Assembly (NCBI GenBank): GCA_017441825.1
Contig: JAFRVD010000062.1
Location: 1 to 64,000, forward strand
DNA length: 64,000 nt
Reading direction: 5' to 3'
DNA from: Lachnospiraceae bacterium
GTDB taxonomy: Bacteria > Bacillota > Clostridia > Lachnospirales > Lachnospiraceae
Made by a program: the position numbers and the translations under genes. Of the stretch, positions 50,864 through 59,552 are shown piece by piece. The stretch's first letter is position 1, and each line of letters opens with the position of its first letter. The notes under the pieces are model-generated. The model was not told the origin of the DNA. It saw only the letters and a program-made list of their open reading frames with translations, and did no database searches.

Positions 50864-52036
50864 TTAAAGCCCGAACCAGTCCCGCTCGGAAACCTCAAAG
50901 CCGTCCTCAAAGAAGACTCGGGGGACACGCTTCGAGATATCGCAGACCAGCTCGTAATTAAACCTTCCGGAAAGATTCCCGAGCTCTTCCGCAGTGATCC
51001 GCTCCTGTCCGGACTTTCCGAGGAGGACGACCTCCTCTCCTGCCCGGATGTCATCCTTTTCGGGATGGTCGGTGATGTCCACCATCATCTGGTCCATGCA
51101 GACGCGTCCGGCTACAGGGCACCGCACGCCGCGGATCAGGACGTCCGCACGGTTCGAAAGCGTACGCGGATATCCGTCGGCATACCCGCAGGCGAGCGTC
51201 AGGATACGGCTCTCCCGGGCGGCAGTGAACGTCCCGCCGTAGCCGATGGGGGTGCCCGCAGGCACCGTCTTCACGAAGCAGGCTTCGGAGACGAGCCGCA
51301 TGACAGGCTTCACGGGGACACGTGAAAAGTCCGCGTCCTCTGACGGCAGGAGGCCGTACATGGAGACCCCCAGGCGGACCATGTCCGAGTCTGAGGTGTC
51401 AAAGAGGATGGACGCCGCGCTGTTCGCGTAGTGGACGACGGGGAATCGGAAACCGCGGGCGCGGAGGTCAGAGACAAACGACATGAAGGCACGGACCTGA
51501 GCATGCGCTGCGGAAGGGTCTCTGGCATCGGCGGTCGCGAGGTGAGTAAAGATGCCCTCAAAAAAGAGAGGCAGCTTCTGTGCTTCCATGAGTTCCCGGA
51601 CGGTCTCTTCTCCTAAGGGGAACCCGATCCGGCCCATGCCCGTGTCGATCTTCACGTGGACAAACGCGGGAACACAGATCCGTTCCGACGCCTTCACGAT
51701 CTCTGTGAGCTCCCCGTATGACGCCGCGGGAATGCGGATGTAGTTATGTATCAGCTCTTCGTAGCGGTCCTTCCCGGCAAGTCCCAAAAGGAGGACGGGC
51801 TTCCCGACGCCGGCCTTCCGGAGGTTTAACGCTTCCTCGGGGGTCGCCACCGCAAACATGTCCGCATCGTCCTTCAGTGCCTTCGCGGCCTCCGCCGCGC
51901 CGTGTCCGTATGCGTCCGCCTTGATGACGGCGCACGCTTTCATGTCCGGCTTCAGGTTGCTCTTAAGCGCCCTGAAATTCGCACGGAGGATATCGAGGTC
52001 GATCTCCGCCCGGATCCTGTAACAGCCTTTATTCAT
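50864..52036 (-). CDS. alr: Alanine racemase
   Basis: PLP enzyme that makes D-alanine for peptidoglycan. The PLP lysine is Lys39 in VIKADAYGHG and the second catalytic residue is the Tyr of CGYADGYPR near 270; HVKIDTGMGRIGF is the usual barrel motif. Length 390 is normal. The start overlaps the queH stop by 4 bases. It is the last gene of leuS-rpoD-queH-alr on this strand; only a weak hairpin follows it. Confidence 0.95.
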   Translation of the reverse strand: MNKGCYRIRAEIDLDILRANFRALKSNLKPDMKACAVIKADAYGHGAAEAAKALKDDADMFAVATPEEALNLRKAGVGKPVLLLGLAGKDRYEELIHNYIRIPAASYGELTEIVKASERICVPAFVHVKIDTGMGRIGFPLGEETVRELMEAQKLPLFFEGIFTHLATADARDPSAAHAQVRAFMSFVSDLRARGFRFPVVHYANSAASILFDTSDSDMVRLGVSMYGLLPSEDADFSRVPVKPVMRLVSEACFVKTVPAGTPIGYGGTFTAARESRILTLACGYADGYPRTLSNRADVLIRGVRCPVAGRVCMDQMMVDITDHPEKDDIRAGEEVVLLGKSGQERITAEELGNLSGRFNYELVCDISKRVPRVFFEDGFEVSERDWFGL

Positions 52037-52665
52037 CCTTTTTCCTTCTTCTGTCTTTCGCGCTCTGCCCGTGAGAAGGCACAGCCGCAGTAATCCTGCC
52101 TGTAGAGCCCGAATTCGCGTGATAATTCGATCGAACGCCGGTACCCGTCCCTTTTCTTGAAGTCGGAGGGAAGGAACCGTACGCCCGCTTTTTCGGCCTC
52201 CTCTTCGCCGATCGTATTGAGGAGCTCCGCGTTCTTTAAGGGGCTTATGGTGAGCGTAGTGGTCACATAATCAAAGCCGCCCTGCGCCGCAGCCTGACAG
52301 GCTTCGGAAAGCCGGAGCCTGAAGCATCTCTCGCAGCGCTCCCCGCCCTCCGGGACATTTTCGAGCCCGCGGCTCGCTTCATAGAACCTCTCCGGGTCAT
52401 AGTTTCCGGAGAGGAAGCTTACCGTGTGGATAAAGTCCATCTCCGTGATGAGGCGCTTAAGCTCCTCTTCCCGCTTCCGGTACTCTGTTTCCGGGGAGAT
52501 GTTCGGGTTATAGAAAAAGACGGTGACCCTGAAAAACTGCGAAAGTTCTTCAAGCACCGCGCTCGAGCACGGCGCGCAGCACGAGTGCAGTAAAAGGGTT
52601 GGGACGCTTTCGCCCAACCCTCTCTCCACTGTATCCGTCTCTTTCCGGTAATTGCGTTTTTCCAT
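52033..52665 (-). CDS. queH: Epoxyqueuosine reductase QueH
   Basis: QueH reduces epoxyqueuosine to queuosine in tRNA, in place of the cobalamin enzyme QueG. The cysteine motifs are HSCCAPCSS near the N-terminus, CERCFRLRL in the middle and RQDYCGCAFS near the end, which hold a 4Fe-4S cluster and a second metal. Length 210 fits. It starts 4 bases after rpoD and overlaps alr by 4 bases, with only a weak ribosome site of its own, so it depends on coupling. Confidence 0.93.
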   Translation of the reverse strand: MEKRNYRKETDTVERGLGESVPTLLLHSCCAPCSSAVLEELSQFFRVTVFFYNPNISPETEYRKREEELKRLITEMDFIHTVSFLSGNYDPERFYEASRGLENVPEGGERCERCFRLRLSEACQAAAQGGFDYVTTTLTISPLKNAELLNTIGEEEAEKAGVRFLPSDFKKRDGYRRSIELSREFGLYRQDYCGCAFSRAERERQKKEKG

Positions 52666-52669
52666 ACTA

Positions 52670-53908
52670 TTACTGCAGGAAGTCCCGGATCCTCTTGCTT
52701 CTCACAGGGTTCCGGAGCTTTCTCAGGGCCTTCGCCTCGATCTGGCGGATCCTTTCACGGGTCACGTCGAACTCCTTGCCGACCTCCTCGAGGGTCCTCG
52801 GATGGCCGTCCTCCAGGCCGAACCTTAAAATGATCACCTGGCGCTCGCGTTCCTTGAGGTCTCCGAGCAGTGTGTCGATCTCTTCGCGGAGCATGACGTT
52901 CTCAACGTTCGTCTCAGGCGTTACCGTATTCGTGTCCGCCACAAAGTCTCCTAAGTTCGAGTCGTCCTCTTCGCCGATGGGCGTCTCGAGAGATGCAGGC
53001 TCGCGCGCGATCTGCATGATCTCCATGACCTTGGACTCGGGAATGTCCAGTGCTTCGGACAGCTCCGCAACAGAGGGCTCGTAGCCGAGCTCGAGCGTCA
53101 GCTTTCTCTGCATCTTGGACATCTTGTTGATGGTCTCCACCATGTGCACAGGCACACGGATGGTGCGCGCCTGGTCCGCAAGTGCCCTTGTGACCGACTG
53201 GCGGATCCACCAGGTCGCGTAAGTGGACAGCTTGTAGCCCTTGGTGTAGTCGAACTTTTCCACGCCCTTAATGAGGCCTAAGTTCCCTTCCTGTACAAGG
53301 TCAAGGAAGCTCATGCCCCGCCCCGTATAGCGCTTCGCAATGCTCACCACAAGACGCAGGTTCGCTTCGATGAGGCGCTTTTTGGCAGCCTCGTCGCCCT
53401 CCGCCTTCTGGCGCGCAAGGCGCATTTCCTCATCCGCGGAAAGAAGCGGCACCATGCCGATCTCCTTTAAATACATCCTGACCGGGTCTTCCGTGCCGAT
53501 CCCTTCCGGGAGGTCGCTGATGTCAAGGTCGATCTCTTCTTCGTCCTCGTCAGAGATATCCACGTCGTCGTCCAGAAGGACGTCGTCGAGGATCGGGTCG
53601 TCGTTCATGATCCGGAGGACGTCTATCTTCCTGGATTCCATGTAGCTGATGATCCGTTCGATCTGGTCCGCGGACAGCGTCACGTCCTTGAAGAAGCTGT
53701 TGATGTCGTCCACTTCCAGCGTGTTATTGTGGCTCTTGCCGAATTCGGCAAGCTTTTCAAGCTGTTCCGCAGTCACAGGGTCCCCCGAACGCGGCTCCTC
53801 GGGCTTTGCGGGCTCCTCAGTGTAGGAATCCTTCACAAGCTCTTCACTATCCGCGATTTCCGGAAGAACGATGTTTTCTTCGGGCTTTTCAGCTTTCTTT
53901 TTGGTCAT
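52670..53908 (-). CDS. rpoD: RNA polymerase primary sigma factor RpoD (sigma-A)
   Basis: Housekeeping sigma factor. Region 1.1 and an acidic stretch ([19 protein letters not shown]) open the chain, then regions 1.2-2.4 ([34 protein letters not shown]), 3 and 4 (helix-turn-helix [20 protein letters not shown]). Length 412 when started at the ATG at 53908, where AAAGG stands 6 bases away; an ATG at 53914 directly abuts that site. It follows leuS by 33 bases. The usual upstream partner dnaG is absent here. Confidence 0.97.
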   Translation of the reverse strand: MTKKKAEKPEENIVLPEIADSEELVKDSYTEEPAKPEEPRSGDPVTAEQLEKLAEFGKSHNNTLEVDDINSFFKDVTLSADQIERIISYMESRKIDVLRIMNDDPILDDVLLDDDVDISDEDEEEIDLDISDLPEGIGTEDPVRMYLKEIGMVPLLSADEEMRLARQKAEGDEAAKKRLIEANLRLVVSIAKRYTGRGMSFLDLVQEGNLGLIKGVEKFDYTKGYKLSTYATWWIRQSVTRALADQARTIRVPVHMVETINKMSKMQRKLTLELGYEPSVAELSEALDIPESKVMEIMQIAREPASLETPIGEEDDSNLGDFVADTNTVTPETNVENVMLREEIDTLLGDLKERERQVIILRFGLEDGHPRTLEEVGKEFDVTRERIRQIEAKALRKLRNPVRSKRIRDFLQ

Positions 53909-53941
53909 CTGCATCCTTTCTGTCCCGAAAATTGCCGGGAC

Positions 53942-56359
53942 TTACGGCTTCACAACAATGTTGACGATCCTTCCGGGAACGTAGATCTCCTTTACAATTG
54001 TCCCCGTGAGCTTCCCGGAAAGCGCTTCCTTTCCGGCACTGACAGCTTCCTCCTGGGACGCGCTTCTTGCGATGGTCACCGTAGCGCGGACCTTTCCGTT
54101 GATCTGGACCGCGATCTCTACCGTATCCTCACGGACCGCCTCCGGATCGTATTCCGGCCACGGCTCGTGCGCAAGGCTTTCCGTATGGCCCAGCATGCTC
54201 CAAAGCTCCTCGCCCAAATGCGGGCAGACGCAGGAGAACATCTTCACAAAGCCCTCCGCGTATTCCTTCGGGCAGCTGCCGGCCTTATACAGCGCGTTGA
54301 TAAAGATCATGAACTGCGAGATGGCTGTGTTGAAGGCGATCTTTTCAAAGTCCTCACTGACTTTCTTTACCGTCTGGTGGTAGACCTTCCGAAGCTCATC
54401 CTTCGCAGAATCATTGATGTTTTCTTCGTTTGAAAGGAACGTGAACACGCGGTTCAGGAACTTCCTCGCGCCGGTCACGCCTTCATTGCTCCAGGGCTTA
54501 CTGACTTCCAGAGGCCCCATGAACATTTCATAGAGACGGAGCGTATCCGCGCCGTACTCATTCACTATATCGCTCGGATTTACGACGTATTCCGGATACC
54601 GCTTGCCCATCTTGATGCCGTTCGAGCCGAGGATCATGCCCTGATGCACGAGCTTCTTAAACGGCTCCTTGACAGGAGAAAGGCCGTTGTCATAGAGGAA
54701 ACGGTTCCAGATCCTGGAATACATGAGGTGTCCGACCGCGTGCTCCGGGCCGCCCACATAGAGATCTACGGGGAGCCAGTGCTTAAGAAGCTCGGGGTCT
54801 GCGAAGACCTTGTCGTTATGCGGGTCGATGTAGCGATAATAATACCAGCTGGAGCCTGCCGAACCGGGCATCGTGGAGGTCTCGCGGATCCCCTTCTTCC
54901 CGTCCTTTTCATAGTGCTTCCACTCTTCCGCGTTTTCGAGCGGCGCCTTGCCGTTCTTCCCTTTGTAATCCTCGAGCTCAGGAAGAATAAGCGGAAGCTC
55001 GGAGTCGTCGAGCGCGCGTATGGTGCCGTCCTCCATGTGGACTACGGGCACCGGCTCGCCCCAGTAGCGCTGGCGGGCGAAGATCCATTCGCGGAAATGG
55101 TAGTTCACCGTCTCCCGGGCCACGCCCATTCCGACAAGCTTTGCCGTGATGGCGACCTTCGCTTCTTCAACGGTGAGGCCTGTGAATTCCGCGGAATTCA
55201 TGAGCTTACAGCCCTTCCCGAGGTAGTCGCCTTTTTCAAAGGCGTGCTCGGAAACGTCCGCGCCGTCTATGACCTGGAGCATCGGAAGTCCGTGCACCGT
55301 GGCGTATTCAAAGTCACGCTGGTCGTGGCTCGGGACCGCCATGACGGCGCCTGTTCCGTAGCTTGCAAGGACAAAGTCGCCTAAGAAGAGCGGCACTTCG
55401 CGGCCGTTCACCGGGTTGATGCAGGTCACACCCTTCACGAGGCAGCCGGACTTCGTTTTGTTGAGCTCCGTCCGGTCCATGTCGTTCTTTTTCAGGGTCT
55501 CGGCAATGTACGCTTCGACCTCCTCTTTATTTTCGATCCGCGGCATGAGCTCCTTCACGATGTCCCCGTCCGGGGCGAGCACCATGAAGGTGATGCCGTA
55601 GATAGTCTCGATACAGGTGGTGAAGATGGAGAACTTTCCGCCGCCCACGATCTCAAAATCCACCTCGACGCCCGTGGACCTGCCGATCCAGTGGCGCTGG
55701 ATGTCCTTCGTGGACTCCGGCCAGTCGATTTCCTCAAGTCCCTCAAGAAGCTTCTCCGCGAACGCAGGCTGGTCGATGACCCACTGCTTCATGTTCTTCC
55801 TGACGACCGGGTAGCCGCCACGCTCAGACTTTCCGTCGATGACTTCGTCGTTCGAAAGCACCGTGCCGAGCTCCTCGCACCAGTTGACCGGCATATCGAT
55901 ATACTTCGCGTAGCCCGCCTCAAAGAGCTTTTTGAAGATCCACTGCGTCCATTTATAGAACTCAGGGTCAGAGGTCGCGACCATCTTCGACCAGTCGTAG
56001 TCAAAGCCGAGCTCCTTGAGCTGCTTTGAGAACACCTTGATGTTTTCTTCGGTGAAGCGGCTCGGGTGGTTCCCCGTGGTCACTGCATACTGCTCCGCGG
56101 GCAGGCCGAACGAATCGTACCCCATGGGATGGAGGACGTTATAGCCTTGCATCCTTTTCATGCGGGACATGATATCCGTTGCGGTGTAGCCTTCCGGATG
56201 GCCGGCGTGCAGGCCGACTCCCGAAGGATAGGGGAACATGTCCAGGACGTAATACTTGGGCTTTGAAAAGTCCCATACGTCCGTTTTGAACGTCTCATGC
56301 TCCTCCCAGTATTTCTGCCATTTTTTCTCGATTTTTGCAGGCTCGTATCTGTGCTCCAC
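53942..56359 (-). CDS. leuS: Leucyl-tRNA synthetase
   Basis: Class-I synthetase charging tRNA-Leu. The HIGH box appears as YPSGVGLHAGHPEGY, the CP1 editing domain lies between about 220 and 420, and the second signature reads KMGKRYPEYVVNP near residue 582, where most enzymes have KMSKS. Start is the GTG at 56359 with GGAGGTTCAAA upstream. The 120-base leader contains no T-box, unlike many Firmicute leuS genes, and the gene lies just downstream of a 6S RNA gene. Length 805 is normal. Confidence 0.96.
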   Translation of the reverse strand: MEHRYEPAKIEKKWQKYWEEHETFKTDVWDFSKPKYYVLDMFPYPSGVGLHAGHPEGYTATDIMSRMKRMQGYNVLHPMGYDSFGLPAEQYAVTTGNHPSRFTEENIKVFSKQLKELGFDYDWSKMVATSDPEFYKWTQWIFKKLFEAGYAKYIDMPVNWCEELGTVLSNDEVIDGKSERGGYPVVRKNMKQWVIDQPAFAEKLLEGLEEIDWPESTKDIQRHWIGRSTGVEVDFEIVGGGKFSIFTTCIETIYGITFMVLAPDGDIVKELMPRIENKEEVEAYIAETLKKNDMDRTELNKTKSGCLVKGVTCINPVNGREVPLFLGDFVLASYGTGAVMAVPSHDQRDFEYATVHGLPMLQVIDGADVSEHAFEKGDYLGKGCKLMNSAEFTGLTVEEAKVAITAKLVGMGVARETVNYHFREWIFARQRYWGEPVPVVHMEDGTIRALDDSELPLILPELEDYKGKNGKAPLENAEEWKHYEKDGKKGIRETSTMPGSAGSSWYYYRYIDPHNDKVFADPELLKHWLPVDLYVGGPEHAVGHLMYSRIWNRFLYDNGLSPVKEPFKKLVHQGMILGSNGIKMGKRYPEYVVNPSDIVNEYGADTLRLYEMFMGPLEVSKPWSNEGVTGARKFLNRVFTFLSNEENINDSAKDELRKVYHQTVKKVSEDFEKIAFNTAISQFMIFINALYKAGSCPKEYAEGFVKMFSCVCPHLGEELWSMLGHTESLAHEPWPEYDPEAVREDTVEIAVQINGKVRATVTIARSASQEEAVSAGKEALSGKLTGTIVKEIYVPGRIVNIVVKP

Positions 56360-56453
56360 TTTGAACCTCCGGATAATATCTTTACAGCTTCAGCGCAGAT
56401 CATTCGAAATGCGCTTATATTTACGGAAAAATGTGTTTTTTACATGCAAACAT

Positions 56454-56472
56454 CGGCTGCAGACTGCAGCCG
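56454..56472 (-). other. Small hairpin in the leuS leader region
   Basis: Perfect 8-bp stem CGGCTGCA / TGCAGCCG with a 3-base loop, 10 bases downstream of the 6S terminator on the minus strand. It could be a leftover or second terminator; no T-run follows. Nothing else recognisable lies in 56360-56453. Confidence 0.4.
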
Positions 56473-56481
56473 TGAAAAGCG

Positions 56482-56517
56482 AAAAAAGGACCCGGAATGC
56501 CGTGATCCTGCCTTTTT
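56482..56517 (-). terminator. 6S RNA terminator
   Basis: AAAAAGG pairs with CCTTTTT and an inner stem AGGATC/GGTCCT forms with one G-U pair; six T on the minus strand end the hairpin. Confidence 0.75.
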
Positions 56518-56662
56518 GACCCCTAGCCTCAGCCAGGTGGGTTACCTCGGCATGCGCTTCTGCCTTCCACTCAAAGGAGGCCTGGCATCCACCATGCAAT
56601 GCTGGAATCCCGTATGTCATAATGTAGGCTCAAATAATGCAGAACCCTCGAACACCCCAGGC
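56482..56662 (-). ncRNA. ssrS: 6S RNA
   Basis: No protein fits this 331-base gap, but its minus strand reads like 6S RNA, the RNA that binds and inhibits sigma-A RNA polymerase. Compared with E. coli 6S, the order of conserved parts is kept: GGGGTGTTCG for GAGATGTTCG, TTGAGCCTACATT for CTGAGCCGATATTT, CATACGGGA for CATACCAC, then a GGTGGATGCCAGGC segment, and near the 3' end GAGGTAACCCACCTGGCTGAGGC closing the long stem. A good promoter stands in front and a terminator behind, giving about 180 bases, the usual length. The call is from memory of the family pattern, without a covariance search. Confidence 0.75.
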
Positions 56663-56668
56663 AGCTTT

Positions 56669-56697
56669 ATTATAACAAAGCATTCTGCTTTTAGCAA
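56669..56697 (-). promoter_or_regulatory. 6S RNA promoter
   Basis: Minus-strand TTGCTA (56692-56697), 17-base spacer, perfect TATAAT (56669-56674) with an extended TG. The -35 lies inside the stop region of rluD. Confidence 0.8.
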
Positions 56698-57599
56698 TCC
56701 TTTCTTAACGTGTCGAGAATCTTTTTAAAATAGTCCGGGAGGCCGCTCGTAAACTCCATGTACTCCCCGGCGGACGGATGGATAAAGCCTAAAACGTACG
56801 CGTGCAGGCACTGTCCTTCCGTATGGAACGGGGACTTCCCGGAGCCGTACTGCAGGTCGCCAAGAAGCGGGTGGCCGATAGAGCTCATATGAACGCGGAT
56901 CTGGTGCGTCCTCCCCGTTTCCAGCCGGCACTCGATGAACGTATACTGTCCGAAGCGCTCAAGCACGCGATAGTGCGTCACGGCTTCCTTTCCGGACGGG
57001 TCCACAGCCATCTTCTTCCGGTCCGTGCGGTTCCTTCCGATGGGCGCGTCAACCGTGCCTTCATCATCGCGGAAATTTCCGTGGACCAGCGCGTAGTACC
57101 TGCGGGTCACCGTATGCGCCGCAAGCTGCTCCGAAAGAGAGATGTGGGCCTTGTCGTTCTTACAGGCGATCACGATGCCCGTGGTATCCTTGTCGATCCT
57201 GTGCACGATCCCGGGACGGAGCACGCCGTTGATGCCGGAAAGGTCCGTACAGTGGTAAAGCAGCGCATTCACAAGGGTTCCGGACGTATGGCCGGGCGCA
57301 GGATGGACCACCATTCCCTTCGGCTTGTCCACGAGGATCACGTCCTGATCTTCATAGACGATGGAAAGAGGTATGTCCTCAGGAAGGACTTCCGGCTCCT
57401 CGGGCTCGCTGAACTCCGCGTCGACCGTGTCTCCGGGCTTTAAGGAGACTCCCGGGCGTGTCTTAAGTCCGTTCAGAAGGACGTTCCCCGCCTTGATCTC
57501 TTTCTGGAGATATGACCTGGTATGCTCCGGGTACATCTCGAGAAGGAACATGTCCAGACGGGCCTTCCGCTCCTTTTCCGTGATCTCAAACCGCTCCAT
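56691..57599 (-). CDS. RluD-type 23S rRNA pseudouridine synthase
   Basis: Pseudouridine synthase of the RluA/RluD family. An N-terminal S4 RNA-binding domain (residues 10-60, ARLDMFLLEMYPEHTRSYLQ) is followed by the catalytic domain with the nucleophile Asp in HRIDKDTTG and the RLETGRTHQIRVH motif. The ATG at 57599, with AGGAAGAAGAACG upstream, overlaps the lspA stop by 14 bases, a standard lspA-rluD pair in Firmicutes. Length 302. The exact uridine target is taken from the family, not seen. Confidence 0.93.
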   Translation of the reverse strand: MERFEITEKERKARLDMFLLEMYPEHTRSYLQKEIKAGNVLLNGLKTRPGVSLKPGDTVDAEFSEPEEPEVLPEDIPLSIVYEDQDVILVDKPKGMVVHPAPGHTSGTLVNALLYHCTDLSGINGVLRPGIVHRIDKDTTGIVIACKNDKAHISLSEQLAAHTVTRRYYALVHGNFRDDEGTVDAPIGRNRTDRKKMAVDPSGKEAVTHYRVLERFGQYTFIECRLETGRTHQIRVHMSSIGHPLLGDLQYGSGKSPFHTEGQCLHAYVLGFIHPSAGEYMEFTSGLPDYFKKILDTLRKDC

Positions 57600-58107
57600 C
57601 GTTCTTCTTCCTGAAGCTGTAGAAGGACAGCTCCTCGTCCTTATAGACAAAAATGAACCAGATCATCAGCAGGATGCAGCCCACCGTGACAAAGCAGTCC
57701 GCCACGTTGAAGACCGGGAAATCGATGGCGCTTACGTACAGGAAATCCACAACGTACTGGTTCAATGCCCGGTCGATCAGGTTGCCGATGGCCCCTCCCG
57801 CGATCATCGTATAGAAAAGAAGGAGCGGCAGATACCTCTTTTCAGGCGGCGTCTTCACGAAGAACCAGCAGACGGCTGCCAGGATGACGGCCGTCATGAT
57901 ATAGAAAAACAGCTGCTGGTTTTTGAGAAGCCCGAAGGCCATTCCGGTATTTTCCAGATAGTGGAAGCTGAAGACTCCCTTTATGACCTCGATATCCGCG
58001 TTTCCCTGAAGTGTGCGGACCGCCCACCCCTTCGTAAGCTGGTCCAGCACCACAAAGATCACGAGCAGCAGGATGCAGCCCGCGTATTTTTTTGCCTGCC
58101 TGTTCAA
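57586..58107 (-). CDS. lspA: Lipoprotein signal peptidase II
   Basis: Membrane aspartyl protease that cuts signal peptides of prolipoproteins, such as the two binding proteins and the D,D-carboxypeptidase encoded here. Four membrane helices; catalytic Asp residues lie in IGNLIDRAL and FNVADCFVTVG. Start is the TTG at 58107 with a well-placed GGGAGGACGCA. Length 173 is normal. It lies 85 bases after sepF, behind a hairpin, and overlaps rluD by 14 bases. Confidence 0.95.
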   Translation of the reverse strand: MNRQAKKYAGCILLLVIFVVLDQLTKGWAVRTLQGNADIEVIKGVFSFHYLENTGMAFGLLKNQQLFFYIMTAVILAAVCWFFVKTPPEKRYLPLLLFYTMIAGGAIGNLIDRALNQYVVDFLYVSAIDFPVFNVADCFVTVGCILLMIWFIFVYKDEELSFYSFRKKNDGAV

Positions 58108-58133
58108 TGCGTCCTCCCAATAAAGAACTGAAA

Positions 58134-58158
58134 GGGAGTGGGCCTTCCGCCCACTCCC
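58134..58158 (-). terminator. sepF terminator or attenuator
   Basis: Perfect 10-bp stem GGGAGTGGGC / GCCCACTCCC with a 5-base loop, then TTTCAGTTCTTTATT on the minus strand, directly before the lspA ribosome site. Confidence 0.7.
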
Positions 58159-58192
58159 TGAGACTCCTCATTGATCCGTTCCGGCTTTGTGA

Positions 58193-58828
58193 TCATCTCA
58201 TGATATTCACATTGTTCAGCCCGACCGCTTCTTTGATGATGCTGCCCATCTCGCTCGAAAGGTTCGCGTTCTTCGGAGTGACGATGAACGCCTTTTTCGC
58301 GATCTTCTGAAGGTTTCCGTCCACGGAATAGCATGCGCCTGACACGAAGTCCACGATCCGCTGCGCTGCGGCCATGTCGACTTCTTCCAGGTTCATCACT
58401 ACGATCTTCTCCGAAACCAGCTCGTCAGCGATCGCATTCGCGTCTTCGATGGTCTTCGGGTGGAAAATACGGACGTTCACGTCAGAGGCATTGCCGGAAG
58501 CCTTGGCCTTGCTTCCGCCCTTCGGGGCGCTCCCTGAAGAAGCATTTACAGCCTTTGCGACTGCCTGCTGGGATCTGCCCGGTGCGGAATAATAGCTTCC
58601 GCCGGCTTCTTCTTCATCATCCTCGTAATCTTCATCACGGTCGTCATATTTACCGGAGCTCCGGCCGAATCTTCCGGGCTTCACACTCTTCTTCGGTGCG
58701 GGCTCGTCCTCTTCTTCGAACTCCTCATCATCTTCATAATCATCGTAGTCGTCGTCGTAACGGTCGTCATCCTTTCCGGGAATCAGCTTGACCGATCTCA
58801 GAAAACCATCCATACTCAGCTTTGCCAT
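58193..58828 (-). CDS. sepF: Cell division protein SepF
   Basis: SepF tethers FtsZ to the membrane and bends into rings at the septum. The N-terminal amphipathic membrane anchor is visible (MAKLSMDGFLRSVKLI), and the C-terminal domain (about 115-200) has VRIFHPKTIEDANAIADEL and RIVDFVSGACYSVDG. Between them lies a linker of about 90 residues, very rich in Asp, Glu, Tyr and later Ser/Ala, which makes the protein longer (211) than the usual 150. ATG 58828 follows AAGGAGTAGATC. It begins 3 bases after yggS. Confidence 0.94.
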   Translation of the reverse strand: MAKLSMDGFLRSVKLIPGKDDDRYDDDYDDYEDDEEFEEEDEPAPKKSVKPGRFGRSSGKYDDRDEDYEDDEEEAGGSYYSAPGRSQQAVAKAVNASSGSAPKGGSKAKASGNASDVNVRIFHPKTIEDANAIADELVSEKIVVMNLEEVDMAAAQRIVDFVSGACYSVDGNLQKIAKKAFIVTPKNANLSSEMGSIIKEAVGLNNVNIMR

Positions 58829-58831
58829 GAT

Positions 58832-59527
58832 CTACTCCTTTGGATATGCCCTTGCGCCGAACAGTGCCGTACCGATCCGGACCATTGTCGCACCTTCCTC
58901 AATGGCCACGCGGAAATCATGCGTCATGCCCATTGAGAGTTCATACATATCTATATTATCGTTGTTTTCTTTGCGTATGTCAACAGCTATTTGTGCTATT
59001 TTTCTGAACACGGGCCGGACGTCCTCAGGATCGGGCAGGTTCGGTGCCACCGTCATGAGTCCTTTTATGTGCACTCCGGGGAGCATCGCGATCTCAAGCG
59101 CCTTCTCCTTTGTCTCCTCCGGGGTAAAGCCGTACTTGCTTTCCTCGCCTCCCGCGTTGACTTCAAGAAGGATGTCGGTCACGGTTCCGGCCTTTACGGA
59201 TTCCTTCGAGATCTCTTCTGCAAGGCGCACGGAATCCACGGAATGGATGAGGGAAACGCGTCCTATCACGCTTTTCACCTTGTTCCTTTGAAGATGCCCG
59301 ATCATGTGGAATTCGTATTCCGGATGAGCAGTCTTCTTTTCGACGATCTCCTGAACGTGGTTTTCACCAAAGACACGCTGGCCAATACTCCACGCTTCCT
59401 CAAGCATTTCGACCGGCTTTGTCTTACTGACCGCGATCAGCCTGACTGACCCCGGCTCCCGTCCTGCCGCAAGCTCCGCTTCCCGTATTTTTTCCGTGAT
59501 CTCCTTAAAGTTTTCCTGAAGTCCCAT
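58832..59527 (-). CDS. YggS/YlmE-type pyridoxal-phosphate homeostasis protein
   Basis: PLP-binding barrel protein of the YggS family that keeps free PLP in balance; it has no known catalytic activity. The PLP lysine is Lys35 in AVSKTK; GENHVQE, MIGHLQRNKVK, LEVNAGGEESKYGF and LSMGMTHDFRVAIEEGATMV are family signatures. Length 231 is normal. It sits upstream of sepF, as in most Firmicutes, and 25 bases after the HlyD-like gene. ATG 59527 has GCGGAAAGT upstream. Confidence 0.95.
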   Translation of the reverse strand: MGLQENFKEITEKIREAELAAGREPGSVRLIAVSKTKPVEMLEEAWSIGQRVFGENHVQEIVEKKTAHPEYEFHMIGHLQRNKVKSVIGRVSLIHSVDSVRLAEEISKESVKAGTVTDILLEVNAGGEESKYGFTPEETKEKALEIAMLPGVHIKGLMTVAPNLPDPEDVRPVFRKIAQIAVDIRKENNDNIDMYELSMGMTHDFRVAIEEGATMVRIGTALFGARAYPKE

Positions 59528-59552
59528 ACTTTCCGCACTCCGTAAGATTTGT

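Noticed and set aside
56482..56662. Signal recognition particle RNA or RNase P RNA
   Set aside because: Lacks the GTCAGGTCCGGAAGGAAGCAGC-type SRP motif and the RNase P core segments; length and segment order fit 6S RNA instead.
56360..56690. T-box leader for leuS
   Set aside because: No AGGGTGGNACCGCG-like element on the minus strand; the long non-coding stretch reads as 6S RNA with its own promoter and terminator.
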